Positions 23,873 to 32,806 of a stretch of DNA of 43,835 nt are shown piece after piece. The stretch spans positions 1 through 43,835 of the forward strand of contig JAJPHF010000024.1 in the NCBI GenBank assembly GCA_021325365.1, read 5' to 3'. The DNA comes from Pseudomonadota bacterium. GTDB lineage: Bacteria; Chloroflexota; UBA6077; JAJPHF01. Made by a program: the position numbers and the translations under genes. Each line of letters begins with the position of its first letter. Within the stretch, counting starts at the first letter, position 1. Under the pieces are notes generated by a model. That model did not search any database. It had not been told where the DNA came from and worked only from the letters and a program-made list of their open reading frames with translations.

Positions 23873-24077
23873 GGGCGGCTCCTGGGCAGCCGGGCCGGGC
23901 GAGCCCGGCGCGGGAGGTAGGGCGGCTCGGGGTGTCGCGCGCGCCGACCGGGCGCGCGCCGCCGACCGCGGCCTTCACTACTTAGCCTACCGCACTAATG
24001 GTCTCTCGATGACGCGTTGCCGTGCGGGATGCCCTGCCACGGCCGACCACCCTTGACGAGGTAAGGGGGAACACCGC

Positions 24078-25244
24078 ATGCGCTTCAGCCGACGCTTGGT
24101 GGAGATGAGCCGGGGGCTCGACACTCCCGTCCTGCTCCTGGACCGGGCGACGCTGCGGCGAGCCTACGGCCGCCTGCGCGCCGCGCTGCCCGAGGCCGAC
24201 TGCTACTACGCGGTGAAGGCCAACCCGCATCCCGAGGTGCTGCGCACGCTGGCGGCGCTCGGGTCGGGCTTCGAGGTATCGTCGCACGTCGAGCTGCGGG
24301 CGGTGCGCGACCTGGGCGTGCCCGCCAGCCGTGTCATGTCGAGCAATCCGATCAAGGCCGTGCCGTTCATCCAGGCGGCGTATGCCGCCGGGGTGGACCG
24401 CTTCGCGGTGGACTCGCGGGCGGAGCTGATCAAGCTGGCCCACCACGCGCCGGGGAGCCGAGTGTACGTCCGGCTGACCGTGGACAACTCCGGGAGCGAG
24501 TGGCCGCTGGCCAAGAAGTACGGCGCGGGCGGCGCGGACGCGGTGCAGCTGTTGCGGGAGGCGCGGGCGTTTGGCTTGCAGCCGTATGGGCTGACGTTCC
24601 ACGTCGGCTCGCAGTGCCTCGACAAGGAGAGCTGGTCGAGCGCGCTGATGCTCTGTCACGAGATCTGGCGGGAGCTGGCGGCGGACGGGATCGCGCTCCA
24701 GATGCTGAGCCTGGGGGGCGGGTTCCCGGTGCGGCACACGCGCCCGGTGCCGTCGGTCGAGGAGATCGGCCGGGAGACCATGCGGGTGGTGCGCAGCCTG
24801 TTCCCGGCCGACGAGCTGGAGCTGACCGTGGAGCCCGGCCGCGCGCTGGTGGGCGACGCGGCGATGCTGGTGGCCACGGTCATCGGGCAGGCGACGCGCG
24901 GGAAGGAGCGGTGGCTGTACCTGGACGCTGGGGTGTTCAACGCGCTGCTGGAGGCGATCCAGGGGTTCCGCTACCAGATCCGCACCGAGCGCACGGGGCC
25001 GCCGCGGCACTACGTGCTGGCCGGCCCGAGCTGCGACAGCGTGGACACGATCGCCACGGACGTGTCGCTGCCGGAGCTGAGCGTGGGGGACCGGGTGTAC
25101 TTCCTAAACGCCGGCGCCTACACGCTGTCGTACGCGTCGAGCTTCAACGGCTTCGAGCCGCCCGCGGTCCATGCGTTCGAGGACGTGGGGGCCGCCGAGC
25201 GGCGCCCGCGGGAGGAGCCGGCGCTGGCGTCGGCTGGGCGCTAA
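24078..25244 (+). CDS. Ornithine decarboxylase-type PLP enzyme (fold III, alanine-racemase type)
   Basis: 388 aa from ATG 24078, preceded by AGGTAAGGGGG. It is a group IV decarboxylase with PLP lysine Lys47 in YYAVKANPHPEVL, then FHVGSQC, LSLGGGFPV, EPGRALVGDA, and the catalytic Cys region LAGPSCDSVDTI, ending with YFLNAGAYTLSYASSFNGF. These are the motifs of eukaryote-like ornithine/lysine decarboxylases, which make putrescine or cadaverine. With spermidine synthase next door and AdoMet decarboxylase close by, ornithine is the likely substrate (inference). Its stop abuts the stop of the convergent polysaccharide deacetylase gene with no spacer. Confidence 0.9.
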   Translation: MRFSRRLVEMSRGLDTPVLLLDRATLRRAYGRLRAALPEADCYYAVKANPHPEVLRTLAALGSGFEVSSHVELRAVRDLGVPASRVMSSNPIKAVPFIQAAYAAGVDRFAVDSRAELIKLAHHAPGSRVYVRLTVDNSGSEWPLAKKYGAGGADAVQLLREARAFGLQPYGLTFHVGSQCLDKESWSSALMLCHEIWRELAADGIALQMLSLGGGFPVRHTRPVPSVEEIGRETMRVVRSLFPADELELTVEPGRALVGDAAMLVATVIGQATRGKERWLYLDAGVFNALLEAIQGFRYQIRTERTGPPRHYVLAGPSCDSVDTIATDVSLPELSVGDRVYFLNAGAYTLSYASSFNGFEPPAVHAFEDVGAAERRPREEPALASAGR

Positions 25245-26057
25245 CTACGACTCGAAGAGGTCGCGCAGGCTGACGAAGCCGTAGCCGCGGTCGCGCAGGC
25301 CGTTGATGACGGACTGGAGGGCCGGGCCATCGCGGGACTCGACGCCGACGTGCATCAGGATGATGGCGCCCGGCTCGGCGAGGCGCAGGCAGCGCTCGAT
25401 GATTTGCGTCGCGGGGATGCCTCGCCAGCCCCAGGAGTCGACGGTCCACATCACGCTGTAGCCGTAGCCATCGGCGTAGGTCGCCTCCAGGGCGGCATTG
25501 TCGTAGTCGCCGTAGGGGGGGCGCACGAACGGCTTGGTGCTTTGGCCGGTCAGGTCGACTAGGAACGCGTCGGTGCGGTCGAGCGTGTCCTGGATCTGCG
25601 CGGCGGTCTGGTGGCCGCGGTGATCCGAGAGACCCGTCCAGGAGCGGTGCTCCCAGGTGTGGTTGATGAGCTGGTGGCCCTCGGCGACCATGCGCTGCAC
25701 GAGGTCGGGATTCGCCTGCGCCCACTGGCCGGTCATGCCGAAGCTCGCCGGCACGCCCTCGGCCTGGAGCGTGTCGAGGATCGCCTCGGCGTAGCCGCGA
25801 TCGGCGCCGGCGTCGAAGCTCATGTGGACCACCTGGCGGCTCGTCGAGCCGTGGCTGAGCGTGACCGAGCGCGGGCCGGGGGCGTCGGGCAATTGGGGCA
25901 GGGGCGCAGCCACGCCGGCCGCGGGCGCCAGGCGAGCGGGCGCCCTTTCTTGCCTGCCGCCCGCCAGCGCCTCGCCGTCTGCGGAGGACGTTGCCCGCGC
26001 GGGGCCAGCGGTCAGCAGGAGGGCGGCCAGCGCCGCCAGGGCGATTGCACGCGACAT
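25245..26057 (-). CDS. Secreted polysaccharide deacetylase (NodB domain)
   Basis: 270 aa from ATG 26057 with GGAGG upstream. The N-terminal MSRAIALAALAALLLTAGPARA is a Sec signal peptide. The NodB homology domain shows motif 1 MSFDAGADRG (TFDDG variant with Ala in place of the second Asp), motif 2 NHTWEH (zinc His pair), motif 3 RPPYGDYD, motif 4 DSWGW and motif 5 ILMHVG. It removes acetyl groups from cell-wall or surface polysaccharide outside the membrane. The motif 1 change affects a metal/catalytic region but is tolerated in some family members. It lies 36 bp downstream of the inositol-phosphatase-like gene. Confidence 0.9.
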   Translation of the reverse strand: MSRAIALAALAALLLTAGPARATSSADGEALAGGRQERAPARLAPAAGVAAPLPQLPDAPGPRSVTLSHGSTSRQVVHMSFDAGADRGYAEAILDTLQAEGVPASFGMTGQWAQANPDLVQRMVAEGHQLINHTWEHRSWTGLSDHRGHQTAAQIQDTLDRTDAFLVDLTGQSTKPFVRPPYGDYDNAALEATYADGYGYSVMWTVDSWGWRGIPATQIIERCLRLAEPGAIILMHVGVESRDGPALQSVINGLRDRGYGFVSLRDLFES

Positions 26058-26093
26058 GGTAGCCTCCATCTGGCCCTCGCTCGGAGGGGCGGG

Positions 26094-26927
26094 CTAGGGA
26101 TTGGGCGTGTCCCCCAAGGATAGCGGAGGAGCGGCGTCGCCGTCGGCGGCGGCGAGCGCGGCGAGCAGCTCGGCGTGGATGCGGCCGTTGCTGGCGACGA
26201 GCGCGCCGCTGTAGACGTCGGGCGGGCCGCCCGCGAAGCTCGTGGCCTGGCCACCGGCCTCCGTCACGAGCAGCAGGCCCGCGGCGACGTCCCAGGGCTG
26301 GACGGGCTGCTCCCAGTAGCCATCGGCGCGTCCGGCCGCGACGTAGCACAGGTCGAGGGCGGCGGAGCCGCCGCGACGCACGGCCTGCGCTTGCCAGAGC
26401 AGCGTTTCCCAGCGGCGGAGCGAGGCCGGATAGAGCGACCGGTCGTAGGGAAAGCCGGTGCTGAGAAGGCCGCGGGCGAGGGTGTGCGTGGTGGAGACGT
26501 GCAGAGGGCGGCCGTTGAGCGTCGCGCCGCCGCCGGCCTCCGCCAGGAACAGCTCCTCGCGGAGCGGGTCGTAGACGACGCCAAGCACGATCGTGCCGGC
26601 GCGCTCGTAGGCGAGGGAGACGCCAAAGACCGGGTAGCCGTGCGCGTAGTTGGTGGTGCCGTCGATGGGATCGACGAGCCAGCGGTGGTCGGCGGCGCCG
26701 GGCGTGCCGCCGCCTTCCTCCGCGAGGATGGCGTGGTCGGGGTAGGCGGCGTGGATGTGGGTGACGATGAGCGTCTCGGCTTGGCGGTCGAGCGCCGTGA
26801 CCGGGTCGATCTCGCCCTTGTACTCGACCTGCTGGGGCCGGCCGTAGTGCTGCCGGAGCAGTCGGCCGGCGGCGAGCGCCGCGCCTACGGCGACCTCGCG
26901 GCGGCGGTTCGGCTCATCTCGATGCAC
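26094..26927 (-). CDS. Inositol monophosphatase family phosphatase
   Basis: 277 aa. Li-sensitive Mg2+-dependent phosphatase fold: ILAEEGGG (metal Glu), WLVDPIDGTTNYAHGYPVFGVS (signature 1 with metal Asp residues), and QPWDVAAGLLLVTEAGG (signature 2). Members act on inositol phosphate, fructose-1,6-bisphosphate, histidinol phosphate or PAP; the sequence does not settle which. It begins MHRDEPNRRREVAVGAAL. It is followed by the polysaccharide deacetylase gene and lies downstream of the KGG gene on the same strand. Confidence 0.92.
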   Translation of the reverse strand: MHRDEPNRRREVAVGAALAAGRLLRQHYGRPQQVEYKGEIDPVTALDRQAETLIVTHIHAAYPDHAILAEEGGGTPGAADHRWLVDPIDGTTNYAHGYPVFGVSLAYERAGTIVLGVVYDPLREELFLAEAGGGATLNGRPLHVSTTHTLARGLLSTGFPYDRSLYPASLRRWETLLWQAQAVRRGGSAALDLCYVAAGRADGYWEQPVQPWDVAAGLLLVTEAGGQATSFAGGPPDVYSGALVASNGRIHAELLAALAAADGDAAPPLSLGDTPNP

Positions 26928-27093
26928 GCCTGGCTCCCCGCGCGTCCCGGTCGGAGGCTCCGCTGCACTCTAGCACACGACGCGGCGGCGCGCCGAAGCG
27001 CGTCCGCCGCGTCAGCAGCCGATCGGGCCGCGCGCGAGGCCGCCGTCCGGTTGGGGTAGGCCCGGGCGGCGGGGCCCCAACGAGCGCAGCGCG

Positions 27094-27282
27094 CTAGTTA
27101 TGGCGGCTGCGGCGGGCCGCGCCGCCCTTCTCGCCGATGCGAGCCATGTGGTCGCGGTCCCGGGAGACGCTCTGGCCGCCCTTGCGGCCGATCTCGGCCA
27201 TGTGCCGACGATCGGAGCTGACGGCGATCCCTCCCTTGCGGGCGGCTTCGGCGCGCGACATGCGGTGCGTTCCTTCCATCAT
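27094..27282 (-). CDS. KGG-repeat stress-type small protein
   Basis: 62 aa from ATG 27282, with AAGGAGGA upstream. It contains three tandem ~18-residue units ending in KGG: AEAARKGG, MAEIGRKGG and MARIGEKGG. This is the repeat of the KGG/GsiB-like general stress proteins, which are hydrophilic, glycine-rich and expected to be disordered, linked to desiccation and starvation tolerance. The open frame extends upstream but is not protein-like. Divergent from P5C dehydrogenase; a shared osmotic-stress theme with proline metabolism is possible but unproven. Confidence 0.85.
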   Translation of the reverse strand: MMEGTHRMSRAEAARKGGIAVSSDRRHMAEIGRKGGQSVSRDRDHMARIGEKGGAARRSRHN

Positions 27283-27474
27283 CGCTGGCTGGTCCTCCTT
27301 CCCCGGAGTTGAGCGGGGGCCGGCGGCCGTTCCGCCGGGTTCCCATCTGGGAGCCATGTGGCAGGATTCGTGCCCTCTGCCTCGCGGCCCAGAGGCGGCT
27401 TCGCGGCCATTGGCGGGCACGCAAGCTGCGGGGATGCCGGGTCCCAGCCGCACGGCCAGGCGGGCGGCGCGCCG

Positions 27475-27480
27475 TACAAT
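27475..27480 (+). promoter_or_regulatory. Weak candidate -10 box for the P5C dehydrogenase gene
   Basis: TACAAT within GCCGTACAATACCC, 67 bp before the start codon, is the only AT-rich hexamer in the divergent intergenic region on this strand. No -35 match is seen. Confidence 0.3.
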
Positions 27481-27546
27481 ACCCTTGGAACTCGGTGACA
27501 GCGCGCCGGCGATGGGGCTGGTGCGCCAGTGCAAGGAGGCACGCCG

Positions 27547-29094
27547 ATGCTAACGCCATTTCGGAATGAACCGCTCACGGATTTCAGCCAGCCGGCCGAG
27601 CGCGCGGCGTTTCAGGCCGCGCTGCGACGGGTGGCCGACCACTTCGACGCCGAATACCCGCTCCTCATCGGCGGCGAGCCGGTTTACAGCGGCGAGTGGA
27701 TCAACTCCTTCGATCCCTGTCAGCACGATCGCCGCGTGGGGCGCGTGGCGCGCGGCACGCGGGCGCTGGCCGAGCGCGCGCTAAGCGCCGCCTGGGACGC
27801 CTACCTGGACTGGGCGCGGACGGCGCCCGCGGCGCGCGCCCGTATTCTCTGGCAGGCCGCGGCGCTGCTGCGGCGGCGGAAGCACGAGTTTTCCGCGCTG
27901 ATGGTCTATGAGGTCGCCAAGACCTGGGCGGAGGCGGACGCCGACACGGCCGAGGCTATCGACTTCCTGGAGTACTACGGCCGCGAGATGGTGCGGCTGG
28001 CCGTGCCGCCGGCCCTTCCCCCCGTCGCGGGCGAGGAGAACGAGCAGGTCTACGAGCCGCTGGGCGCCGGGGTGGTCATCCCGCCGTGGAACTTCCCGCT
28101 GGCGATCACGACCGGGATGACGGCCGCGGCGATCGTGGCGGGGAACACCGTGGTGCTGAAGCCGGCGAGCCTGTCGCCGCTGGTGGCGGCGCGTCTCGTC
28201 GCGCTGCTGACGGAGGCGGGGCTGCCGCCGGGCGTGGTGAACTACCTGCCTGGCCCGGGCGCGGAGGTCGGCGACTTACTGGTCGAGCACCCGCGCACCC
28301 GCTTCGTGAGCTTCACCGGCTCGCGGGAGGTGGGTGTCCACATCTACGAGCGCGCGGCCCGCGTGGGCTCGGGGCAGCGGTGGCTGAAGCGCGTCGTGGC
28401 CGAGATGGGCGGCAAGAACGCGATCGTGGTGGACACGACGGCCGACCTGGAGGCGGCCGCGGCGGGGATCGTCGCGAGCGCCTACGGGTTCCAGGGCCAG
28501 AAGTGCTCGGCCTGCTCGCGGGTCGTGGCGCTCGCGGAGGTCCACGACCGGCTGCTGGAGCAGGTAGCCGAACGGACCTGGGCGCTGCGGGTCGGCCCGG
28601 CGGCGGACCCCGAGACGAACGTCGCGGCGCTGGTGGACCGCGGCCAGTACGAGAAGGTGCTGGACTACATCGGCGTGGGGCGCGGGGAGGGGCGCCTGGT
28701 CTGCGGCGGCGAGCCGGGCGATCCGGCGGGCTACTACGTGCAGCCGACGGTCTTCGCGGACGTGCGGTCGGACGCGCGGATCGCGCAGGAGGAGATCTTC
28801 GGGCCGGTGGTCGCCTTCCTGCGGGCGCCCAGCTACGAGCGCGCGATCGGCCTCGCGAACGACACGATGTACGGGCTGACGGGGGCCGTCTACAGCCGCG
28901 ACCGGGCGCACCTGGAGTACGCGCGCCGCGAGTTCCACGTGGGCAACCTGTACTTCAACCGCAAGTGCACGGGCGCGCTAGTGGGCGCGCAGCCGTTCGG
29001 CGGCTTCGACATGAGCGGGACGGACGCGAAGGCGGGCGGGCCGGAGCACCTGTTGCAGTTCCTGCAGCCGAAGGTGATCGCCGAGCGGTTCTGA
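27547..29094 (+). CDS. pruA: L-glutamate gamma-semialdehyde (P5C) dehydrogenase
   Basis: 515 aa from ATG 27547, with AAGGAGG upstream; length matches the monofunctional RocA/PruA group. It oxidises glutamate semialdehyde/P5C to glutamate with NAD+, the last step of proline and arginine breakdown. Motifs: GAGVVIPPWNFPLAI, NTVVLKPASLSPLVAARL, FVSFTGSREVG, VAEMGGKNAIVVD (general base Glu), GFQGQKCSACSRVV (catalytic Cys region, residues 320-323), EEIFGPVVAFLRA and QPFGGFDMSGTD. No proline dehydrogenase gene is seen next to it in this window. The gene product is the counterpart of the proCBA pathway on the other strand. Confidence 0.95.
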   Translation: MLTPFRNEPLTDFSQPAERAAFQAALRRVADHFDAEYPLLIGGEPVYSGEWINSFDPCQHDRRVGRVARGTRALAERALSAAWDAYLDWARTAPAARARILWQAAALLRRRKHEFSALMVYEVAKTWAEADADTAEAIDFLEYYGREMVRLAVPPALPPVAGEENEQVYEPLGAGVVIPPWNFPLAITTGMTAAAIVAGNTVVLKPASLSPLVAARLVALLTEAGLPPGVVNYLPGPGAEVGDLLVEHPRTRFVSFTGSREVGVHIYERAARVGSGQRWLKRVVAEMGGKNAIVVDTTADLEAAAAGIVASAYGFQGQKCSACSRVVALAEVHDRLLEQVAERTWALRVGPAADPETNVAALVDRGQYEKVLDYIGVGRGEGRLVCGGEPGDPAGYYVQPTVFADVRSDARIAQEEIFGPVVAFLRAPSYERAIGLANDTMYGLTGAVYSRDRAHLEYARREFHVGNLYFNRKCTGALVGAQPFGGFDMSGTDAKAGGPEHLLQFLQPKVIAERF

Positions 29095-29103
29095 GGCTGG
29101 GGT

Positions 29104-29301
29104 GACCTACCCCCCGTCCCCCCTTCCGTCCGAAGAAAGGGGGGAGGACGCCGTGCGGCGCCGAGCAAGCTCGACGCAGGATGCGCGGCGCCCGCGGCCA
29201 CAGGTACTGGGCTTCCCTGGGTGAGGACGGGGGGAGGGTGGGTGCGCCGGGACCGACGCAGTGGGCAAGCCCCCTTCCCTCTCAGGGAAGGGGGCCTGCC
29301 C
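29104..29301. repeat. Palindromic element region with near-perfect 18-bp hairpin
   Basis: The left end GACCTACCCCCC matches the element family. A first C-tract/G-tract hairpin (29109-29148) is followed by ~110 bp without a recognised signal. A second hairpin follows at 29263-29301, with 18-bp arms such as GGGCAAGCCCCCTTCCCT, a loop of CTC and one mismatch. The whole gap 29095-29461 holds no gene; the rest holds the promoter of the next gene. Confidence 0.65.
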
Positions 29302-29364
29302 GCGCCGGGGCGCGGTAGACTCGCAATCGCATCACAAATGTCGCCCGGCGGCGCCTGGCCGGCG

Positions 29365-29370
29365 TAAAAT
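29365..29370 (+). promoter_or_regulatory. Candidate -10 box for the secreted protein gene
   Basis: TAAAAT in GGCGTAAAATAACCCC, about 90 bp before the start codon, is an AT-rich island in GC-rich sequence. The -35 region is unclear. Confidence 0.4.
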
Positions 29371-29461
29371 AACCCCCGGCGCCCGGACCCGGGCGCGGGC
29401 CAGGAGGGAAGCGAGTCGGGCGGACGCCTGCGCTCGTCCGAGCAGATACGGGAGGAAGTGG

Positions 29462-30877
29462 ATGGGTTGGTCCCGAGTACCGGTACGGCGGCGAGCCGTA
29501 CTGGCGTTAAGTCTAATGCTGGCGGGCAGCACGCTCCTCGGTCCGGGGTCGCGTGCGGCCGCCGCGCCCAGCGCTGACGACCAGGCGCGAGCGGCGCTGG
29601 AGCAGGTCAGCAACGCGATGTCGCAGCCGGGGAAGGTCTTCCGGAGCCAGCTCAACATCACGGAGCGGGCGCAGGGAGCCAACGATCTTACGAGCACCGG
29701 GACGGTGTACATCGATCCGGAGCAGCGCAAGGGGCGCTTCGAGCTGCGCCGCGACAACGCGCTGATCGGCGTGACTGGCGTCGACAACTGGGACGTGGCG
29801 GTGTTCGACGCGATCAGCAACAAGGTAGCGAACATCAACGTGCCCGACGACGCGCGGGGCCAGGTCAAGAACCCGGCCTTCAGCGTGCTGGCGCCGAGCC
29901 TGATCGCCGCGTACCAGGCGGGCCAGGTGGACCCGGACAAGGACGTGACGACGAGCAGCGACCAGGTGGGCGGCCGGAACGCCACGAAGCTGACCTACAC
30001 GATGACGATCACCCAGCAGGTGCCCGTGGTGCAGCCGGGCGGCCAGCAGGGTGGGCAACAGGGCGGCCAGCAGCCGGATATGCGGACCGTCAGCATCAAC
30101 CAGGAATACAACCTGTGGATCGACCCGACCACGGGCATGCCGATTCAGGAGACGCAGCGGGGGACCGACGGGGGCAACGAGGTCAGCTTCCGCAGCGCGA
30201 CGTATGACAACCCCACGCTGGTCGATCGCAGCTCGGTGCCGGCGGACACGCTCTCGCTCCAGGCAGTGCAGAACATGGTCGCCAGCACCGACCAGGAGCT
30301 GGACCGGGCGCGGCAGATCGGCTTCACCGTGTTCTGGCTGGGCCGGGAGCTGCCGCGCGGCTTCACGGACGCGCGGGGCCAGCGTCAGCCGTCGCTGGTG
30401 CTGAACGACATCCAGGTCACGAATCTGCCGAACATGCCGAAGATGGTCTTGCTGGCCTACGGCAGCCGGGACGATACGGCGCGGCCTTACGTGCTGATCC
30501 GCCAGATGCCGCGGCAGCAGTTCGAGGACCTGCAGCGCCAGTCGGGGATCCCGCCGATCTCGCAGGCGCCCGGGGTGCAGCAGCAGCCCGTGCAGGTGCC
30601 CGGCGGCGCGCAGGGCGTCCTCTACCAGATCACGCCGCCCAGTGGGGGCTCGGGCGGCCCCACCCGCAGCGGCCCGGGCGCCAATCCGCCCGGCAACCAG
30701 CAGGGCGGCGGGTCCGGCAACCTGCCCCCGTTCGTAACGGTGCAGATTACGACGGGTGACTCGGTGGCGCTGATCGATACGCCGCCGGTGGCGACGGACG
30801 ACGGGCGGCAGGGCAATCCCTTCCTCGATCCGGTCCAGATCGCCGCGCTGGCCGGCGCGCTCTCGCAGCTCAACTAG
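29462..30877 (+). CDS. Secreted protein with LolA/LppX-like features and Gly-Gln repeats
   Basis: 471 aa from ATG 29462, with GGGAGGAAG upstream. A Sec signal peptide is visible (RRRAVLALSLMLAGSTLLG, likely cut near RAAAAPSA); there is no lipobox Cys. The next ~200 residues (YIDPEQRKGRFELRR, GVDNWDVAVFD, then EYNLWIDPTTGMPIQETQR) resemble the beta-rich LolA/LppX/RseB-like fold that binds lipid or senses envelope state; this is inference from pattern only. A Gln-Gly repeat (QQGGQQGGQQGG, 30037-30075) interrupts it, and a Gly/Pro/Asn-rich linker lies near residues 400-425. It appears monocistronic, with a strong terminator downstream. Confidence 0.75.
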   Translation: MGWSRVPVRRRAVLALSLMLAGSTLLGPGSRAAAAPSADDQARAALEQVSNAMSQPGKVFRSQLNITERAQGANDLTSTGTVYIDPEQRKGRFELRRDNALIGVTGVDNWDVAVFDAISNKVANINVPDDARGQVKNPAFSVLAPSLIAAYQAGQVDPDKDVTTSSDQVGGRNATKLTYTMTITQQVPVVQPGGQQGGQQGGQQPDMRTVSINQEYNLWIDPTTGMPIQETQRGTDGGNEVSFRSATYDNPTLVDRSSVPADTLSLQAVQNMVASTDQELDRARQIGFTVFWLGRELPRGFTDARGQRQPSLVLNDIQVTNLPNMPKMVLLAYGSRDDTARPYVLIRQMPRQQFEDLQRQSGIPPISQAPGVQQQPVQVPGGAQGVLYQITPPSGGSGGPTRSGPGANPPGNQQGGGSGNLPPFVTVQITTGDSVALIDTPPVATDDGRQGNPFLDPVQIAALAGALSQLN

Positions 30878-30958
30878 CAGACAGCCACTAGCGAAGGGTG
30901 GGGCGTTGGGCGCGCAGCGCCCCGCGGCTTGCCGGGGACGCAATGATCTGGCGCGTGC

Positions 30959-30996
30959 AGCGCGGGAGTCGGCAGCGACTCCCGCGCTTTGCGTTT
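30959..30996 (+). terminator. Strong intrinsic terminator
   Basis: Perfect 13-bp stem (AGCGCGGGAGTCG with its complement), 4-base loop GCAG, followed by TTGCGTTT. It lies ~80 bp after the secreted protein gene and separates it from the phosphate locus. Confidence 0.8.
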
Positions 30997-31140
30997 GGCG
31001 GCGCCACAGCCGCGTCGGGCCGGGGAGCGGCGCGGGGCCGGGTGGTAACATAGAGGGGATGCGTCGGCCACGGGCGCTCCCGCGGCCGCTGTGCGTCGAT
31101 CCGTGGCCGGTCCAAGTGGCCCAACCTCCAGGAGGTGACG

Positions 31141-31785
31141 ATGGTCCTCGGCCGGCTTGGGCTCTTTCCCCGCGAGGAGCGCTTCTTCGACCTTTTCGAG
31201 CGCAACGCCCACAACCTCGTCGAGGGCGGCAAGGCGCTCCTGCTGGCGCTGGAGAACCCCGACACGCTGGACACTCAGCGCGCCCACCTCACGGAGGTGG
31301 AGCACTGGGCGGACGAGGTCACGCACCAGGTGATGGCGGCGCTCAACCGCACCTTCGTGACGCCCCTGGACCGCGAGGACATCGCCGGACTAGCGCACGC
31401 GCTCGACGACGTCGTCGACTTCATGGAAGCCGCGCTGACACGCGCGGTGCTGTTCAACATCCGGACCTCCACCCCGCTGGCGCGCGATCTGGCGCGGATC
31501 ATCCTGCAGCAAGCCGAGGCGATCGACCGCGCCATGCCGCTGCTGCGTCAGAAGAGCGAAATGGCGGGCATCCACGACTATCTGGTCGAGATCAACCGGC
31601 TGGAGAACGAGGGCGACCGTCTGCTGGAGGCGGCGCTGAGCACACTCTACGACGACCTGGCCGACCTGGGGCAGCTGGTGGACCGCCTGAAATGGCGCGA
31701 GGTGTACGAGCTGCTAGAGACGGCTACTGACCGCGCCGAGGACGTGGCCAACGTCCTCGAGGCCATCGTGCTGAAGAACGCCTGA
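31141..31785 (+). CDS. DUF47/PhoU-like phosphate transport accessory protein
   Basis: 214 aa from ATG 31141, five bases after GGAGG; GTG 31135 overlaps the ribosome site. All-helical protein of the DUF47 (PhoU-related, TIGR00153) family: FFDLFERNAHNLVEGGKALL, EHWADEVTHQVMAALNRTFVTPLDREDI, LDDVVDFMEAA, and EINRLENEGDRL. Such proteins are encoded next to Pit transporters and are thought to modulate them. It ends 3 bp before the pit start, so the two genes are cotranscribed and probably coupled. Confidence 0.9.
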   Translation: MVLGRLGLFPREERFFDLFERNAHNLVEGGKALLLALENPDTLDTQRAHLTEVEHWADEVTHQVMAALNRTFVTPLDREDIAGLAHALDDVVDFMEAALTRAVLFNIRTSTPLARDLARIILQQAEAIDRAMPLLRQKSEMAGIHDYLVEINRLENEGDRLLEAALSTLYDDLADLGQLVDRLKWREVYELLETATDRAEDVANVLEAIVLKNA

Positions 31786-31788
31786 GCG

Positions 31789-32805
31789 ATGGGCGATACC
31801 GCGTTCGTCCTGCTCGTCGTGATCGTGGTGGTCGGATTGGTGTTCGACTTCATCAACGGCTTTCACGACACGGCGAACGCCATCGCCACGTCGGTCGCCA
31901 CGCGCGTGTTGTCCCCGGCGCAGGCAGTCCTCATGGCCGGCGTGCTGAACTTCGTCGGCGCGCTCACCGGCACGGCCGTGGCGAGCACCGTGGGCAAAGG
32001 CATCATCCCCCCCGAACAGGCCACGCAACACCTCGTACTGACGGCGCTGATCGGCGCGATCATCTGGGACCTGATCACCTGGTGGTATGGCATCCCGTCC
32101 AGCTCGAGCCACGCACTCGTGTTCAGCATCGTGGGCGCGGGCATCGCGGTCGGCGGCTGGGGGATCATCGACGTGGGCGGCGTGAGCAAGGTGCTCGAGG
32201 GGCTGGTGTTCTCCCCGGTGCTTGGTTTCGCCGGCGCGTTCCTGGTGATGCTGCTGCTGCTCAACATCTTCGCCCACCAGGCGCCGGCGGCCGTCACGCG
32301 GTTCTTCGGGAAGGCGCAACTGCTCTCCGCGGCATACATGGCCTACTCGCACGGCTCGAACGACGCGCAGAAGACGATGGGCGTCATCACGATGGCGCTC
32401 GCCAGCTACTATGGCTGGACCGGCGCCCAATGGGAGGTGCCGTTCTGGGTGATCGTGGCCGCGGCGATATCGATGGCTCTGGGCACCATGATCGGGGGCT
32501 GGCGCATCATCCGCACGATGGGCCTGAAAGTGGTAGAGCTGCGGCCGATCCACGGCTTTGCCGCGGAGACCGCGGCGGCCACGGTGATCGAGGTGGCGAG
32601 CCGGCTGGGCATCCCGATCTCGACGACGCACGCCATCAGCGCGGCGATCCTCGGCGTCGGCGCCACCCGACGCCTGTCGGCCGTGCGCTGGGGTGTAGCC
32701 GGCAACATCGTCACCGCGTGGGTGCTGACGATTCCGGCCTGCATCCTGCTCGGCTGGGCGCTGCACTCGATCGTACTTCTCATCGGCGGACCGGCGCTGC
32801 GCTAA
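31789..32805 (+). CDS. pit: Inorganic phosphate transporter, PiT family
   Basis: 338 aa, about ten hydrophobic segments. The duplicated PHO4 signatures are present: DFINGFHDTANAIATSVATR near the N terminus and YSHGSNDAQKTMGVIT in the middle; SSSHALVFSIVGAG and STTHAISAAILGVGA are further paired family motifs. It carries out low-affinity, ion-coupled phosphate (metal-phosphate) uptake across the plasma membrane. It starts 3 bp after the DUF47 gene and ends 1 bp before phoB, an unusual tight link of Pit with the sensor genes. Confidence 0.95.
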   Translation: MGDTAFVLLVVIVVVGLVFDFINGFHDTANAIATSVATRVLSPAQAVLMAGVLNFVGALTGTAVASTVGKGIIPPEQATQHLVLTALIGAIIWDLITWWYGIPSSSSHALVFSIVGAGIAVGGWGIIDVGGVSKVLEGLVFSPVLGFAGAFLVMLLLLNIFAHQAPAAVTRFFGKAQLLSAAYMAYSHGSNDAQKTMGVITMALASYYGWTGAQWEVPFWVIVAAAISMALGTMIGGWRIIRTMGLKVVELRPIHGFAAETAAATVIEVASRLGIPISTTHAISAAILGVGATRRLSAVRWGVAGNIVTAWVLTIPACILLGWALHSIVLLIGGPALR

Positions 32806-32806
32806 C

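Noticed and set aside
27283..27559. Longer version of the KGG protein
   Set aside because: The upstream part is not protein-like and the strong AAGGAGGA site fits the start at 27282.
29513..31051. Long minus-strand open frame over the secreted protein gene and its terminator
   Set aside because: It runs through a strong terminator and is Arg/His-rich; the plus-strand gene has signal peptide, ribosome site and promoter.
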